From contig NZ_JAUTWS010000022.1 in the NCBI RefSeq assembly GCF_030657435.1, positions 41,818 through 105,817 of the forward strand: DNA of 64,000 bases, in the 5' to 3' direction. A model generated the notes under the pieces. That model saw only the letters and a list, made by a program, of their open reading frames with translations. It did no database searches and was not told the DNA's origin. A program made the position numbers and the translations under genes. Positions 1 to 8,560 of the stretch are shown here, in pieces (position 1 is the stretch's first letter; each line of letters opens with the position of its first letter). This stretch comes from Paracraurococcus lichenis. GTDB lineage: Bacteria; Pseudomonadota; Alphaproteobacteria; Acetobacterales; Acetobacteraceae.

Positions 1-989
1 CCCGCGAGTTGCGTGGCCTCGACCACCGGGACGCCCATGGTGACGCACATCTCCTGCGTGCGGCTGTCATGCGCGATGCAGCCGGCGGGCACGCCCGCCT
101 GCAGCGCCAGCATGACGCCATGGAAGCGCGTGCCGGTGACGAAGTCGAACCGGCGGAGGCAGGACATCCAGGCCTCGATGCCGGCCAGCACCCGGGCATG
201 GCGCCGCGCCCAGGCCTGGAACTCCGCCGCCGTCGCGCCGGGCAGGACATAGTCCGTGATGCGCCGCACCTGCTCCGGAGCGAGCGCGTCGAACTCGCCG
301 CGCGCGACCTGGACCATCTCGAGGTCGTGCTGGACGATGTAGGCCCCCTCGGTCCGGGTGACGAGGCGGGCGAGCGCCTGCTCGATCCCCCTCAGCGCCG
401 GGACATGGGCGATGCCCGCCGTGACCGCGATGCGGGCGAAGGGCCGCCGGAAGCCCTCCGCCACCGCCGCCGCGATGTCGGTGTCGAGGGCGATGAGGTT
501 GGAGGGGCAACCAATGACCGCGATGCCCGGGACGGCGGCGAAGCGGCGGACCTGCGCCTCGGTGAAGGCGCCCCGCAGGCCGAGATTGGGCGCGGCGGCG
601 GGCGGGCGGTCGAGGATCGCCCGCAGCCAGCGCCGGGTGCCCGGCGTCAGGACGACCGGCGTCCGGGTATCCGGGGCCTGCGCGCCGAGGCCGAGGCCGA
701 TCACCGGCAGGCCGGTGGCCAGGATCTTGTCGGCCTGCTCGCCGAGGTCGGTATGCGGGCCGAGCTGGTTGGCGAGCGGCAGGACGAGGACGTCGCCGGC
801 CGCCCGGATCCGCTCGACCGGCGCGCTCCAGGGCAGGTGCACGTGCTCCGGGAGATGGGCGGAGACGGCGAAGCGGAAGGCCAGGTTGCCGGTATTGCCG
901 CCGCAGGCGGCGAGCAAGGCCCGGCCGTCCGCCGTCGCGCCGGGCGGGACCTGCGGATTGCCGTCGAGGATGACCGCCCTGCGCGTCAC
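1..989 (-). CDS. Polysaccharide pyruvyl transferase family protein (3' end cut by window edge)
   Basis: The minus strand stays open from a GTG at 989 to the window edge, so the C-terminus is missing. The translation has the pyruvyl-transferase pattern: an N-terminal segment with CGGNTGN, a central VIGLGLGAQAPD stretch, and a C-terminal FVTGTRFHGVMLALQAGVP segment followed by CIAHDSRTQEM. The TGTRFHG motif is the family hallmark. Members transfer pyruvate from PEP to sugars in exopolysaccharide or cell-wall glycans, or act as related sugar-modifying enzymes. The GTG start is the first in-frame start with a plausible N-terminus (VTRRAVILDG); no strong ribosome site is visible, so it is uncertain. 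The plus strand is also open here but reads as an Arg/Ala/Gly-rich shadow. Confidence 0.82.
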   Translation of the reverse strand, partial: MTRRAVILDGNPQVPPGATADGRALLAACGGNTGNLAFRFAVSAHLPEHVHLPWSAPVERIRAAGDVLVLPLANQLGPHTDLGEQADKILATGLPVIGLGLGAQAPDTRTPVVLTPGTRRWLRAILDRPPAAAPNLGLRGAFTEAQVRRFAAVPGIAVIGCPSNLIALDTDIAAAVAEGFRRPFARIAVTAGIAHVPALRGIEQALARLVTRTEGAYIVQHDLEMVQVARGEFDALAPEQVRRITDYVLPGATAAEFQAWARRHARVLAGIEAWMSCLRRFDFVTGTRFHGVMLALQAGVPAGCIAHDSRTQEMCVTMGVPVVEATQLA

Positions 990-1422
990 GCAGCAGTCGC
1001 CGGAGGACGGCGCGTCACGGGTCGCAGGGACGGCATCGCATGGCCGGACCCTAGAGCAGATCGCCGCAGGGTGGAATCGCCCGGCGGCGTGGCTCCGCTT
1101 CTGCAACGGGCCTTGGGCGGTCAAGGATGACGTCGGCGGCCCCATGGAGGGCGCAACACGGGCCGGCGTCGGCGATCCCGGAGATCCGCCCGGTCACGCC
1201 GGCCCCCCCCGGACCGGGACTTCTTCGGGGTCAGGCCGGAATGCGCCCCGACGCCTGGGAGGAGCGGGACCGCGCGGGCCTGGAGCATTCTCGCGCTGCA
1301 CGGTCGGCGCGAGAATGCCCTCAGCGGACCTTCGCGGGTTGGGCCACGGTTCGTGCGGCCCAACCCTTTGAAGCGAAAGCCTGCTCAGGGTTCTGTTGCA
1401 GCGCAAACCCCGAGAGGTTTGC
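990..1422. other. Non-coding stretch with two hairpins
   Basis: No convincing gene. It contains a perfect 11-bp inverted repeat at 1285-1295/1308-1318 (GCATTCTCGCG and its complement) and the first copy of the 95-nt two-hairpin repeat, described separately. Both lie downstream of the minus-strand cytochrome gene and may end its transcript. Confidence 0.5.
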
Positions 1423-1427
1423 TCAGC
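1333..1427 (-). repeat. Two-hairpin repeat, copy 1
   Basis: Read on the minus strand, it starts at the cytochrome stop codon (TGAGCAAACC), forms a first stem (GCAAACC with GGTTTGC), passes through a conserved CAGAACCCTGAGCAGGC-type linker, and ends in a second stem GGGTTGGGCC/GGCCCAACCC. Copies 2 (8045-8138, plus) and 3 (11849-11943, plus) align over almost their full length. Confidence 0.8.
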
Positions 1428-1950
1428 GCTGACCTGCCACGGGGCGGAACCCGTCCCGGTTGGGCATGCGCACCCGCCGCAGGCTGTCCGCGTCCAGCGT
1501 CGCATCCGCCGGCAGCAGCCCGTTCAGGTGCAGCACGAAGGCGGTCACCGCATAGACCTGGTCCGATGACAGGCTCTGCGGCGCGTTGAAGGGCATGGCG
1601 CGCCGCGTGTAGTCGAACAGCGTCGTCGCATAGGGCCAGTAGCTGCCGACGGTCTGCACCGGCCGGGAGGAGGCCAGCGAGCCCTCGCCGCCGGCGAGGC
1701 GCAGCGCCGGCAGCAAGGCGCCCTCCTGCCCGCGTGGCCCATGGCAGGAGGCGCAGCGCTCGGCGAAGAGCGCGGCGCCCTCGGCGACGCTGCCGCGGCC
1801 CTCCGGCAGGCCGGTGCCATCCGGCGCGACGTCGATGTCCCAGCCGGCGATCGCCTCCGGCGAGGCCGGCGTGCCGATCCCGAGGCGCTGCTGCGCCGGC
1901 GCCGGTCCGGCTGCTAGGGCGCAGGCCAGGGCCAGCCAGCTATACCGCAA
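1423..1950 (-). CDS. Periplasmic monoheme cytochrome c, electron acceptor of the adjacent sulfite dehydrogenase
   Basis: 175 aa with an N-terminal signal peptide (cleavage near APAQ, residue 20) and one heme-binding CASCH motif at residues 66-70. A later MPF segment is a candidate for the axial Met ligand. It overlaps the end of the upstream molybdoenzyme gene by 11 nt, so the two are translationally coupled. This is the arrangement of SorAB or SoxCD pairs, where the cytochrome takes electrons from the Mo centre. The stop codon is part of the two-hairpin repeat. Function in sulfite oxidation is inferred from the pairing; the heme domain itself is certain. Confidence 0.85.
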   Translation of the reverse strand: MRYSWLALACALAAGPAPAQQRLGIGTPASPEAIAGWDIDVAPDGTGLPEGRGSVAEGAALFAERCASCHGPRGQEGALLPALRLAGGEGSLASSRPVQTVGSYWPYATTLFDYTRRAMPFNAPQSLSSDQVYAVTAFVLHLNGLLPADATLDADSLRRVRMPNRDGFRPVAGQR

Positions 1951-3175
1951 GCTGCACCGTCCCGTTCTCCGTGACCTTCCAGGCGAGGATCGCGTTGTAG
2001 TGGTAGGTGAACCATTCGCCCACCTCCGCCAGCAGCGCCTCCCGGCTCGGCTGCACGGCGCCGGTCTCGTCGGTGGCGCGGCTCGCCAGCAGCGCCGGCT
2101 GGCCGTCCCATTGCCACGGCAGGCGGAAGCGCGTCAGGCATTTCGGCAGCACCGGGTCCTGCAGCGCGGCGTCGCGCCAGGTGGCGCCGCCATCGACCGA
2201 GACCTCGACCCGGCGGATGGCGCCGAAGCCTGACCAGGCGATGCCGCTGATCTCGCGAAAGCCCGGCGCGCCCATGGACTGGCCGCCCGAAGGCCGCGTG
2301 ATCACCGACTTCACATGCATGGTGAAGTTGAACTGCCGCGCCGTGCCGTCCGGCAGCAGCCCGGTATATCTCGACGTCTCCTCCCGCGTCATGAAGGGTT
2401 CGGCGGCGAGCTTCAGGCGGCGCAGCCACTTGACGTTGGTATTGCCCTCGTAGCCCGGCAGGAAGAGCCGCAGCGGATAGCCCTGCTCGGGCCGCAGCGC
2501 CTCGCCGTTCTGCGCCCAGCAGAGCATGGCGTCGTCGAGCGCCTTGGCGACCGGAATGCTGCGCGTCATGCCGGCGGCATCGGCGCCCTCCGCCAGCATC
2601 CACCGCGCCTCCGGCCGGACGCCCACCTCGGCCAGCAGGTCGGCGAGCCGCAGGCCGGTCCATTCGGCGCAGGAGAGCAGGCCATGCGTGTCCTGCGCGG
2701 TCCAGTCCGGCCGGATGCGCGCGGTCCGGTAGAGCGGCGAATTGCCCGAGCACTCCAGGAAATGCAGGCGGGACACGGTGGGGAAGCGGCGGAGCTGGTC
2801 CATGCTGAAGACCAGCGGCCGCTCGACCAGGCCATGCACCAGCAGGCGGTGCTGCTCCGGCGCGATCGCGGGGATGCCGGCATGGCAGCGGATGAAGTGC
2901 AGGCCGTTCGGCGTGACGATGCCGTCGAGATCGCCGAGCGGGGTGACGATCGAGCCGGCGGTGCCGAGGATCGGCTGGTACTCGCGCCCGGGTCGTGACC
3001 GGCGCCGCACGCCCTGCTCGGTCGGCGCGGGCAGCCCATAGGACGTGGCGTCCAGGGGGGCGCCCTGCTCGCGCATGCCCGGCGGCACCTCCAGCCGCTC
3101 GGCGGCCGCTGCGCCCGGTGCCAGCAGGGCGGAGGCGGCGAGGCGCCGCCGTGTCAGGCGACCTGGCCGCGTCAT
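1940..3175 (-). CDS. Sulfite dehydrogenase-type molybdopterin oxidoreductase (SoxC/SorA-like)
   Basis: 411 aa. The N-terminus carries a twin-arginine signal (LTRRRLAASALL), so it is exported folded with its cofactor. The oxidoreductase molybdopterin domain follows, with the Mo-ligating cysteine in LECSGNS (Cys142), then a Mo-co dimerisation domain containing SVDGGATWRDA, a typical sulfite-oxidase-family segment. Length and layout match SoxC/SorA. It probably oxidises sulfite to sulfate in the periplasm and passes electrons to the cytochrome encoded next. No soxXYZAB genes are nearby, so it looks like a stand-alone sulfite dehydrogenase rather than part of a full Sox system. The exact substrate is not proven by sequence. 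Confidence 0.85.
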   Translation of the reverse strand: MTRPGRLTRRRLAASALLAPGAAAAERLEVPPGMREQGAPLDATSYGLPAPTEQGVRRRSRPGREYQPILGTAGSIVTPLGDLDGIVTPNGLHFIRCHAGIPAIAPEQHRLLVHGLVERPLVFSMDQLRRFPTVSRLHFLECSGNSPLYRTARIRPDWTAQDTHGLLSCAEWTGLRLADLLAEVGVRPEARWMLAEGADAAGMTRSIPVAKALDDAMLCWAQNGEALRPEQGYPLRLFLPGYEGNTNVKWLRRLKLAAEPFMTREETSRYTGLLPDGTARQFNFTMHVKSVITRPSGGQSMGAPGFREISGIAWSGFGAIRRVEVSVDGGATWRDAALQDPVLPKCLTRFRLPWQWDGQPALLASRATDETGAVQPSREALLAEVGEWFTYHYNAILAWKVTENGTVQLAV

Positions 3176-3438
3176 TGCGCAACCTCCTCACGCGGATTGC
3201 ATCGCAGCAGCGGCATGGGATGAGCTTCCCCGTTCCGGACGAGCCAAACACGGTCTTCCGCGGCTGAGAAGCCGGATCACGCCTGCGCAATCTCCCGTTG
3301 CCCGATGCCCGCGCCGCGAATCATTGCAGCGACCGGGGAGGCTGGGCGCCGAAGCGCCGGCCTCGCTCTTCCAGGCCGCCGAACCGCAGGGCCGCCGGCC
3401 CGGCGCCTCGCAGCATCCGGCTCAGGAAGATCGCCGCA

Positions 3439-4230
3439 TCACGGGTCCGGCTGGCCGCCGATCGTCCGGGAGATCTCGGCTGCGGCGCGCCGCAGCGCCG
3501 AGAGCGGCTCTGTCAGGTCGGCCGGCCGGTTGCGGATCGCGAGATAGGGCAGGGTGAGCGCCGCGACCGCCTGTCCCGCATGGTCCAGCACGGGGGCGCT
3601 CATGTCGGTGAGGCCGACGACGAACTCGCTCGGCGCCATGTCGTAGCCGGCCGCGGCGATGCGCCCGAGCCGCGCCGCGACCTCCTCCGGCGCCGTGCCG
3701 GCCTCGCGGGCGAGCAGCGCCGCGAATTCGCCGCGCCGCCTCTCGCCCTGGAAGGCGGCGAGGACGCGCGCCGAGACATAGCCCAGGGAGAAGGGGAAGA
3801 CCGCGCCGAGCCTGACCACCCAGCCCATCGGCGCGCCGGCCTCGGCCTGCGCCACGATGATGAAATGCTCGCCATGCGCCATGCCGAGATGGCAGCTCTG
3901 GCCGAGCGAGGCGGCCAGCGCATCCATCACCGGCAGCGCCGCCTGCTGCAGCCGCCGCGCCGGCGGGTGCTGGGTGGCGAGCTGGAAGAGCCGCAGGCTC
4001 AGCCCGTACTCGCCGCTGCGGGCATCGCGGCCGACATAGCCGCGGCGCTCCAGCACCGCGAGCATGCGAAATATCTCGCCGACCGAACGGCCGATCTGCC
4101 GGGCGAGCTGGCTCTGGGTCAGGCCGGCCGGGGCCGCGGCCAGGGCCTCCAGCAGGTCGAGCCCCTTCTCGAGGGCCGGCGCCCCCGGACGGGGGGCGGC
4201 CGGCACGAGGTCATTGACTTCCGCGTCCAT
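3439..4230 (-). CDS. IclR family transcriptional regulator
   Basis: 263 aa. Residues about 18-80 form the winged helix-turn-helix (LTQSQLARQIGRSVGEIFRM), followed by the IclR effector-binding domain with the usual GYVSARVLAAF and GYDMAPSEFVVGL stretches. Length is normal. It is transcribed away from the PhyH/MFS/acetamidase genes across a 91-bp spacer that contains a palindrome, the classic position for an IclR-type regulator of the divergent catabolic genes. The effector is unknown. Confidence 0.92.
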   Translation of the reverse strand: MDAEVNDLVPAAPRPGAPALEKGLDLLEALAAAPAGLTQSQLARQIGRSVGEIFRMLAVLERRGYVGRDARSGEYGLSLRLFQLATQHPPARRLQQAALPVMDALAASLGQSCHLGMAHGEHFIIVAQAEAGAPMGWVVRLGAVFPFSLGYVSARVLAAFQGERRRGEFAALLAREAGTAPEEVAARLGRIAAAGYDMAPSEFVVGLTDMSAPVLDHAGQAVAALTLPYLAIRNRPADLTEPLSALRRAAAEISRTIGGQPDP

Positions 4231-4234
4231 CGGC

Positions 4235-4248
4235 TTTCACATCTGAAA
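4235..4248. promoter_or_regulatory. Candidate IclR-type operator
   Basis: TTTCA-CATC-TGAAA, a perfect 5-bp inverted repeat with a 4-nt spacer, lies 5 bp upstream of the regulator start codon and about 75 bp upstream of the divergent gene. Size and A/T-rich edges resemble IclR-family boxes. A looser TGAAAAT half-site follows near 4264. Confidence 0.4.
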
Positions 4249-4321
4249 ACGCCACGACATAGATGAAAATCGTCCTGGCCAACAGGATCCCGGATCGGGT
4301 CCCAACCACGAGGAAACTTCC

Positions 4322-5149
4322 ATGGGCAAGCTCTCCCCGGATGCGGTCGCCTTCTACAAGGAGCAGGGCTACTACGCACCGGTGCCGGTTCTTTCCGCTG
4401 CCGAGGCCGGCGAACTCCGCCGCCAACTCGAGGCGCACGAGGCGCAGCACGGCCGGCTGCAGGGACCGCTGCGGCACAAGAGCCACCTGCTCTTCACCTG
4501 GCTCGACGGCTTGATCCGCCACCCCGCCATCCTCGATGCGGTCGAGGGCATCATCGGCCCGAACATCCTGGCCTGGGGCTCCTCCTTTTTCACCAAGGAG
4601 GCGCACGACCCGGGCTTCGTCTCCTGGCACCAGGATTCCACCTACTGGGGGCTCGACCCCGCCGACATCGTCACTGCCTGGGTGGCGATTTCCGAGAGCA
4701 CGGCCGAGAACGGCGCCATGCGCGTCATCCCCGGCACGCACAAGCTCGACCAGATCCGCCACCGCGACACCTTCGCCGCGGGCAACCTGCTCTCCCGCGG
4801 CCAGGAGATCGAGGTCGAGGTGGACCAGTCCCAGGCCAGGATGCTGGAACTGCGGCCGGGCGAGATGTCGCTGCACCATGTCCGGCTGATCCACGGCTCC
4901 GACCCCAATCCCTCGGGCAAGCGCCGCATCGGCTTCGCCATCCGCTACCTGCCGACCTATGTGCGCCAGGTCGTCGGCATGCACGACAGCGCGACGCTGG
5001 TGCGCGGCGTGGACGAGTTCCGCAACTTCCTGCCGGAACAGCGCCCGGATGCCGACTTCTCTCCGGCGGCGCGGGAATTCCATGCCCGGATCACCGGCGA
5101 CCACCAGCAGATCCTGATGCGCGACACCGGGCGCACCGCCGCCGCCTGA
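4322..5149 (+). CDS. Phytanoyl-CoA dioxygenase (PhyH) family Fe(II)/2-oxoglutarate oxygenase
   Basis: 275 aa, preceded by a GAGGAAAC ribosome site. The iron-binding HxD is in SWHQDSTYWG (His103, Asp105), the distal His is in LIHGSDPN (His191), and Arg residues of KRRIGFAIRY can bind 2-oxoglutarate. These are the PhyH signature residues. It probably hydroxylates or oxidatively degrades a small substrate taken up by the downstream permease. It opens a plus-strand set with the MFS transporter and acetamidase, and the divergent IclR gene likely controls it. Substrate unknown. Confidence 0.88.
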   Translation: MGKLSPDAVAFYKEQGYYAPVPVLSAAEAGELRRQLEAHEAQHGRLQGPLRHKSHLLFTWLDGLIRHPAILDAVEGIIGPNILAWGSSFFTKEAHDPGFVSWHQDSTYWGLDPADIVTAWVAISESTAENGAMRVIPGTHKLDQIRHRDTFAAGNLLSRGQEIEVEVDQSQARMLELRPGEMSLHHVRLIHGSDPNPSGKRRIGFAIRYLPTYVRQVVGMHDSATLVRGVDEFRNFLPEQRPDADFSPAAREFHARITGDHQQILMRDTGRTAAA

Positions 5150-5245
5150 GCCTCCCGCGCGGGCCGCGCCGGCCCGCATCGCCTGCCCTGCCCGCAACGC
5201 GACCGCCGGCCGGCCCCATGCCGGCCGCGACGGGAGGACTCATCC

Positions 5246-6523
5246 ATGTACGCCAGGCTTCGCTGGTTCATCATCGCGCTGCTCTTCCTCGGCGGCGCCA
5301 TCAGCTATCTCGACCGCGCCGCGCTCTCCATCGCCGCGCCGCTGGTCGCCCGGGACCTCGGGCTCGATCCCGCCCGGCTCGGCATCGTCTTCAGCAGCTT
5401 CTTCTTCGGCTATGCGCTGTTCTGCTTCGTCGGCGGCTGGGCCGCCGACCGGATCGGGCCGAAGAACGTCTTCACCCTGGCGATGACGGTCTGGTCCGTG
5501 TTCTGCGGCCTGACCGCGGCGGCGACGGGCCTCGTCTCGCTGCTGCTGATCCGCGTCGTCTTCGGGATGGGCGAGGGCCCCTTCTCCTCCACCGCGAACA
5601 AGCTGGTCAGCAACTGGTTCCCGCGCGAGGAACAGGCGAGCGCGGTCGGCATGGCGAATGCCGGCCAGCCGCTCGGCGCCGCGCTGGCCGGCCCGGTGGT
5701 GGGCTTCATCGCCGTCTCCTTCGGCTGGCGGATCTCCTTCGTCGTCATCGCCGCCGTCGGGCTGCTCTGGGTCGTGGCCTGGATGCTGCTCGCCACCGAC
5801 CGGCCGGACCAGCACCGCTGGCTCGACATGGCCGCGCGGGCGCGGGCGGTGCAGGAGCGGACGCGGCGCGCCGCCGCGCCGGCCCTGCCGCTCGGCACCT
5901 ATCTCCGGCGCCCGGCGATCCTGGCGACCGGCTTCGCCTTCTTCGGCTATGCCTATATCCTCTACTTCTTCCTCTCCTGGTTCCCCACCTACCTCACCAT
6001 GTCGCAGGGCCTGTCGGTGCAGCGCATGGGCGCGGTGAACGCCATCCCCTGGCTGGTGGGCTTCGTCGGCCTCGCCTCCAGCGGCTTCGTCTGCGACGCC
6101 ATCTTCCGCCGCCGCGGCGACGCGCTCTTCGCCCGCAAGCTCGTGCTGGTGGGCAGCCTGCTGGTCGCGGCGGTCTGCGTGGCGCTGGCCGGGATCGTGC
6201 GGGGCGTGGTGCCGGTCGTCGCGCTGATGGCGGTCTCGGTCTTCTTCATGTACCTGACCGCGAGCACCTACTGGGCGATCATCCTCGACACCGTGCCGGA
6301 GGCGCGGGTCGGCGGCGTGTCCGGCTTCGTGCACCTGATCGCCAATCTCGCGGGCATCGTGGCGCCCTCGGTCACCGGCTTCCTGGTGGAGTGGTCGGGC
6401 AGCTTCGGCAGCGCCTTCGTCGTGACGGGCGGCATCGCCGTCGCCGGCGCCCTGGCGGTCGCCGTCTTCGTGCGGGAACCGGCGCCGGCCGCGGGCGCTG
6501 CGATGGCCCGGGCGCCGGTCTGA
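5246..6523 (+). CDS. MFS transporter, anion:cation symporter (ACS) type
   Basis: 425 aa with about 12 hydrophobic segments. SYLDRAALSIAAP near the N-terminus is typical of the ACS subfamily (sugar acids and carboxylates), followed by GGWAADRIGPKNVF, the MFS loop motif. A GGGAGGACT ribosome site precedes the ATG. It lies 96 bp after the PhyH gene in the same direction, so it is probably the uptake system for the PhyH or amidase substrate. Precise substrate cannot be read from sequence. Confidence 0.88.
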   Translation: MYARLRWFIIALLFLGGAISYLDRAALSIAAPLVARDLGLDPARLGIVFSSFFFGYALFCFVGGWAADRIGPKNVFTLAMTVWSVFCGLTAAATGLVSLLLIRVVFGMGEGPFSSTANKLVSNWFPREEQASAVGMANAGQPLGAALAGPVVGFIAVSFGWRISFVVIAAVGLLWVVAWMLLATDRPDQHRWLDMAARARAVQERTRRAAAPALPLGTYLRRPAILATGFAFFGYAYILYFFLSWFPTYLTMSQGLSVQRMGAVNAIPWLVGFVGLASSGFVCDAIFRRRGDALFARKLVLVGSLLVAAVCVALAGIVRGVVPVVALMAVSVFFMYLTASTYWAIILDTVPEARVGGVSGFVHLIANLAGIVAPSVTGFLVEWSGSFGSAFVVTGGIAVAGALAVAVFVREPAPAAGAAMARAPV

Positions 6524-6616
6524 CCGGCGGCCTCCGTGCCGGTTGGCCCCATCCTTGCAACGCTGCCCCGCGCGCGGCCCCGTGGCGGGGCGGCGGCACG
6601 AAGGGGGGGCAGCAGG

Positions 6617-8047
6617 ATGTGCCAGGGGGATGATCCGACCTGCAGCGAGTTCGAGCGGCACCGGCTCGACTTCCGGACCGGCATGGCGAAGGAGCGGCGG
6701 GCCTTCCTGAAATCGGGCTTCGCCGCCTCGGGTGGGGCGGCGGCACTGGCGACCACGGGCATCTCGCTGGTCTCGCCGGCGCTGGCGCAGGTCTCGGCAG
6801 CCCGCGCTCCGGGCGAGCCCAGGATGCACGTCCTGCCGGCCAATGCCGAGACGGTGCACTGGGGCTATTTCAGCCGGACGCTGCAGCCGCGCGTCGAGGT
6901 GGAATCGGGCGACTACGTCACCATCGAGACCCTGACCCACCACGCCAACGACGACGCGGACCGGATGGTCAAGGGCGACCCGGGGGCGGAGAGCGTCTTC
7001 CTCTGGACCCGGGAGAAGAAGGGCGTCATGCGCCGCGGCGCCGGGCCGGGCGATGGCGGCGGCCTCGGCGTGCATATCTGCACCGGCCCGGTGGCGGTGC
7101 GCGGCGCCGAGCCGGGCGACGTGCTGGAGGTGCGCATCCTCGACGTGATGCCGCGGCCCTGCGCCAATCCGGAGTACAAGGGCCTCGCCTTCGGCAGCAA
7201 TGCCGCGGCGAACTGGGGCTTCCACTACAAGGACCTGCTGACCGGCGACAAGCCGCGCGAGGTGGTGACGATCTACGAGGTGGATGCCCGCGGCGACCGC
7301 AATTGGGCCCGGGCGGTCTACAACTTCAAATGGGTGCCGGTGACCGACCCGACGGGCAAGGTGCACCCGACCATCGACTATCCCGGCCTGCCGGTGGACC
7401 ACACGAAGACGCAGCGCAACCACGGCGTGCTGAAGAACATCCGCGTGCCGATCCGGCCGCATTTCGGCACCATGGGCCTGGCGCCGAAGGAGGCCGACTT
7501 CGTCAACTCCATCCCGCCGAGCTATACCGGCGGGAACATCGACAACTGGCGCATCGGCAAGGGCGCGACGATGTACTACCCCGTCGCGGTGCCGGGCGCG
7601 CTGCTCTCGGTCGGCGACCCGCATGCGAGCCAGGGCGATTCCGAGCTCTGCGGCACGGCCATCGAGTGCTCGCTGACCGGCACCTTCCAGCTCATCCTGC
7701 ACAAGCGCGCGGACCTCGGGGGCACGCCGCTCGAGTCGCTCGATTTCCCGATGATCGAGACGGCCGAGGACTGGGTGATGTCCGGCTTCAGCTATCCCAA
7801 CTACCTCGCGGATCTCGGCCCCGACGCGCAGAACGAGATCTTCGCCAAGTCCTCCATCGACCTCGCGATGCGCGACGCCTTCCGCAAGATGCGCGGCTTC
7901 CTGATGCACGCGAAGGGTCTGACGGAGGACGAGGCGATCTCGCTGATGTCGATCGCGGTGGATTTCGGCATCACCCAGGTGGTCGACGGCAATTGGGGCG
8001 TGCACGCCATCATCAAGAAGAACATCTTCGCGGGCGCTGCGTCCTGA
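6617..8047 (+). CDS. Exported acetamidase/formamidase family protein
   Basis: About 476 aa. The start at 6617 is chosen for the purine-rich site just upstream; the frame remains open further upstream but with a non-protein-like extension. The N-terminus carries KERRAFLKSGFAASGG, a likely Tat signal, so the enzyme is exported. The body matches the FmdA/AmdA fold: ETLTHHANDD, GPVAVRGAEPGDVLEVRILD, NHGVLKNIRVPIRPHFG, and GDPHASQGDSELCGTAIE (the latter a family hallmark). It would hydrolyse a short amide to acid and ammonia. It closes the IclR locus, and its stop codon forms the start of two-hairpin repeat copy 2. Confidence 0.85.
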   Translation: MCQGDDPTCSEFERHRLDFRTGMAKERRAFLKSGFAASGGAAALATTGISLVSPALAQVSAARAPGEPRMHVLPANAETVHWGYFSRTLQPRVEVESGDYVTIETLTHHANDDADRMVKGDPGAESVFLWTREKKGVMRRGAGPGDGGGLGVHICTGPVAVRGAEPGDVLEVRILDVMPRPCANPEYKGLAFGSNAAANWGFHYKDLLTGDKPREVVTIYEVDARGDRNWARAVYNFKWVPVTDPTGKVHPTIDYPGLPVDHTKTQRNHGVLKNIRVPIRPHFGTMGLAPKEADFVNSIPPSYTGGNIDNWRIGKGATMYYPVAVPGALLSVGDPHASQGDSELCGTAIECSLTGTFQLILHKRADLGGTPLESLDFPMIETAEDWVMSGFSYPNYLADLGPDAQNEIFAKSSIDLAMRDAFRKMRGFLMHAKGLTEDEAISLMSIAVDFGITQVVDGNWGVHAIIKKNIFAGAAS

Positions 8048-8138
8048 GCAAACCCATCGAGGTTTGCGCTGCAACAAGACCCTGAAGCAGCCTGTCCCTT
8101 CAAGGGGTTGGACCGCACGAAGTGTGGCCCAACCCGCG
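8045..8138 (+). repeat. Two-hairpin repeat, copy 2
   Basis: Begins at the acetamidase stop codon (TGAGCAAACC), forms GCAAACC/GGTTTGC, then the linker CAACAAGACCCTGAAGCAG, then GGGTTGGACC...GGCCCAACCC. Close match to copy 1 read in the opposite orientation. Confidence 0.8.
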
Positions 8139-8157
8139 ACGTCTGCATGGCGCGACC

Positions 8158-8436
8158 TGGGCGCACAACCGCCACCTGCCGGGTGATGAGGTCTGGCTGG
8201 TAGGCGAGCGGCGCTCGAGCGGCGAGCGCAAGGACTACCTGAGCAACCTGCCGCCGCGGACCTCGCTGCGGGCGCTGGCCACCGCGATCAAGGCGCGCCG
8301 GGTGTGCGAGCAGGGGCACCAGCAGCTCGAGCAGGAACTCGGCCTCGGCCATTTCGAGGGCCGGTCCTGGACTGGCCTGCACCGGCACGCGCTGATGACC
8401 TGCATGGCCTTCGCTGACCTGCAACACCATCGCCGA
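8158..8436 (+). pseudogene. IS701 family transposase, C-terminal remnant
   Basis: The plus frame gives about 90 residues of the IS701-type DDE transposase end: NRHLPGDEVWLVGERRSSGE, YLSNLP, then VCEQGHQQLEQELGLGHFEG and GRSWTGLHRHALMT. The catalytic Glu lies in the QELGL region. There is no N-terminal part, no start, and similarity stops at LQHH, so this is a decayed fragment. It begins within 20 bp of the two-hairpin repeat and precedes an AT-richer gene, marking a transfer scar. Confidence 0.85.
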
Positions 8437-8560
8437 GCCTGCCGGCCGTGCCGCGCGCCATCATGGTGCAACTCTTCGCTGAGCTTGTCCCACCAACCTG
8501 CTGTCCGCATTGCCGACGCAGGTTCCGACCGCCGCCAGATCGAATACTGCCCAGGTCGTG

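Noticed and set aside
9..1130. Long plus-strand open frame opposite the pyruvyl transferase
   Set aside because: Arg/Gly/Ala-rich translation without family features; the minus strand encodes a recognisable protein in exact codon register.
5240..8077. 945-residue minus-strand open frame
   Set aside because: His/Arg/Asp-rich mirror of the MFS and acetamidase genes caused by high GC.
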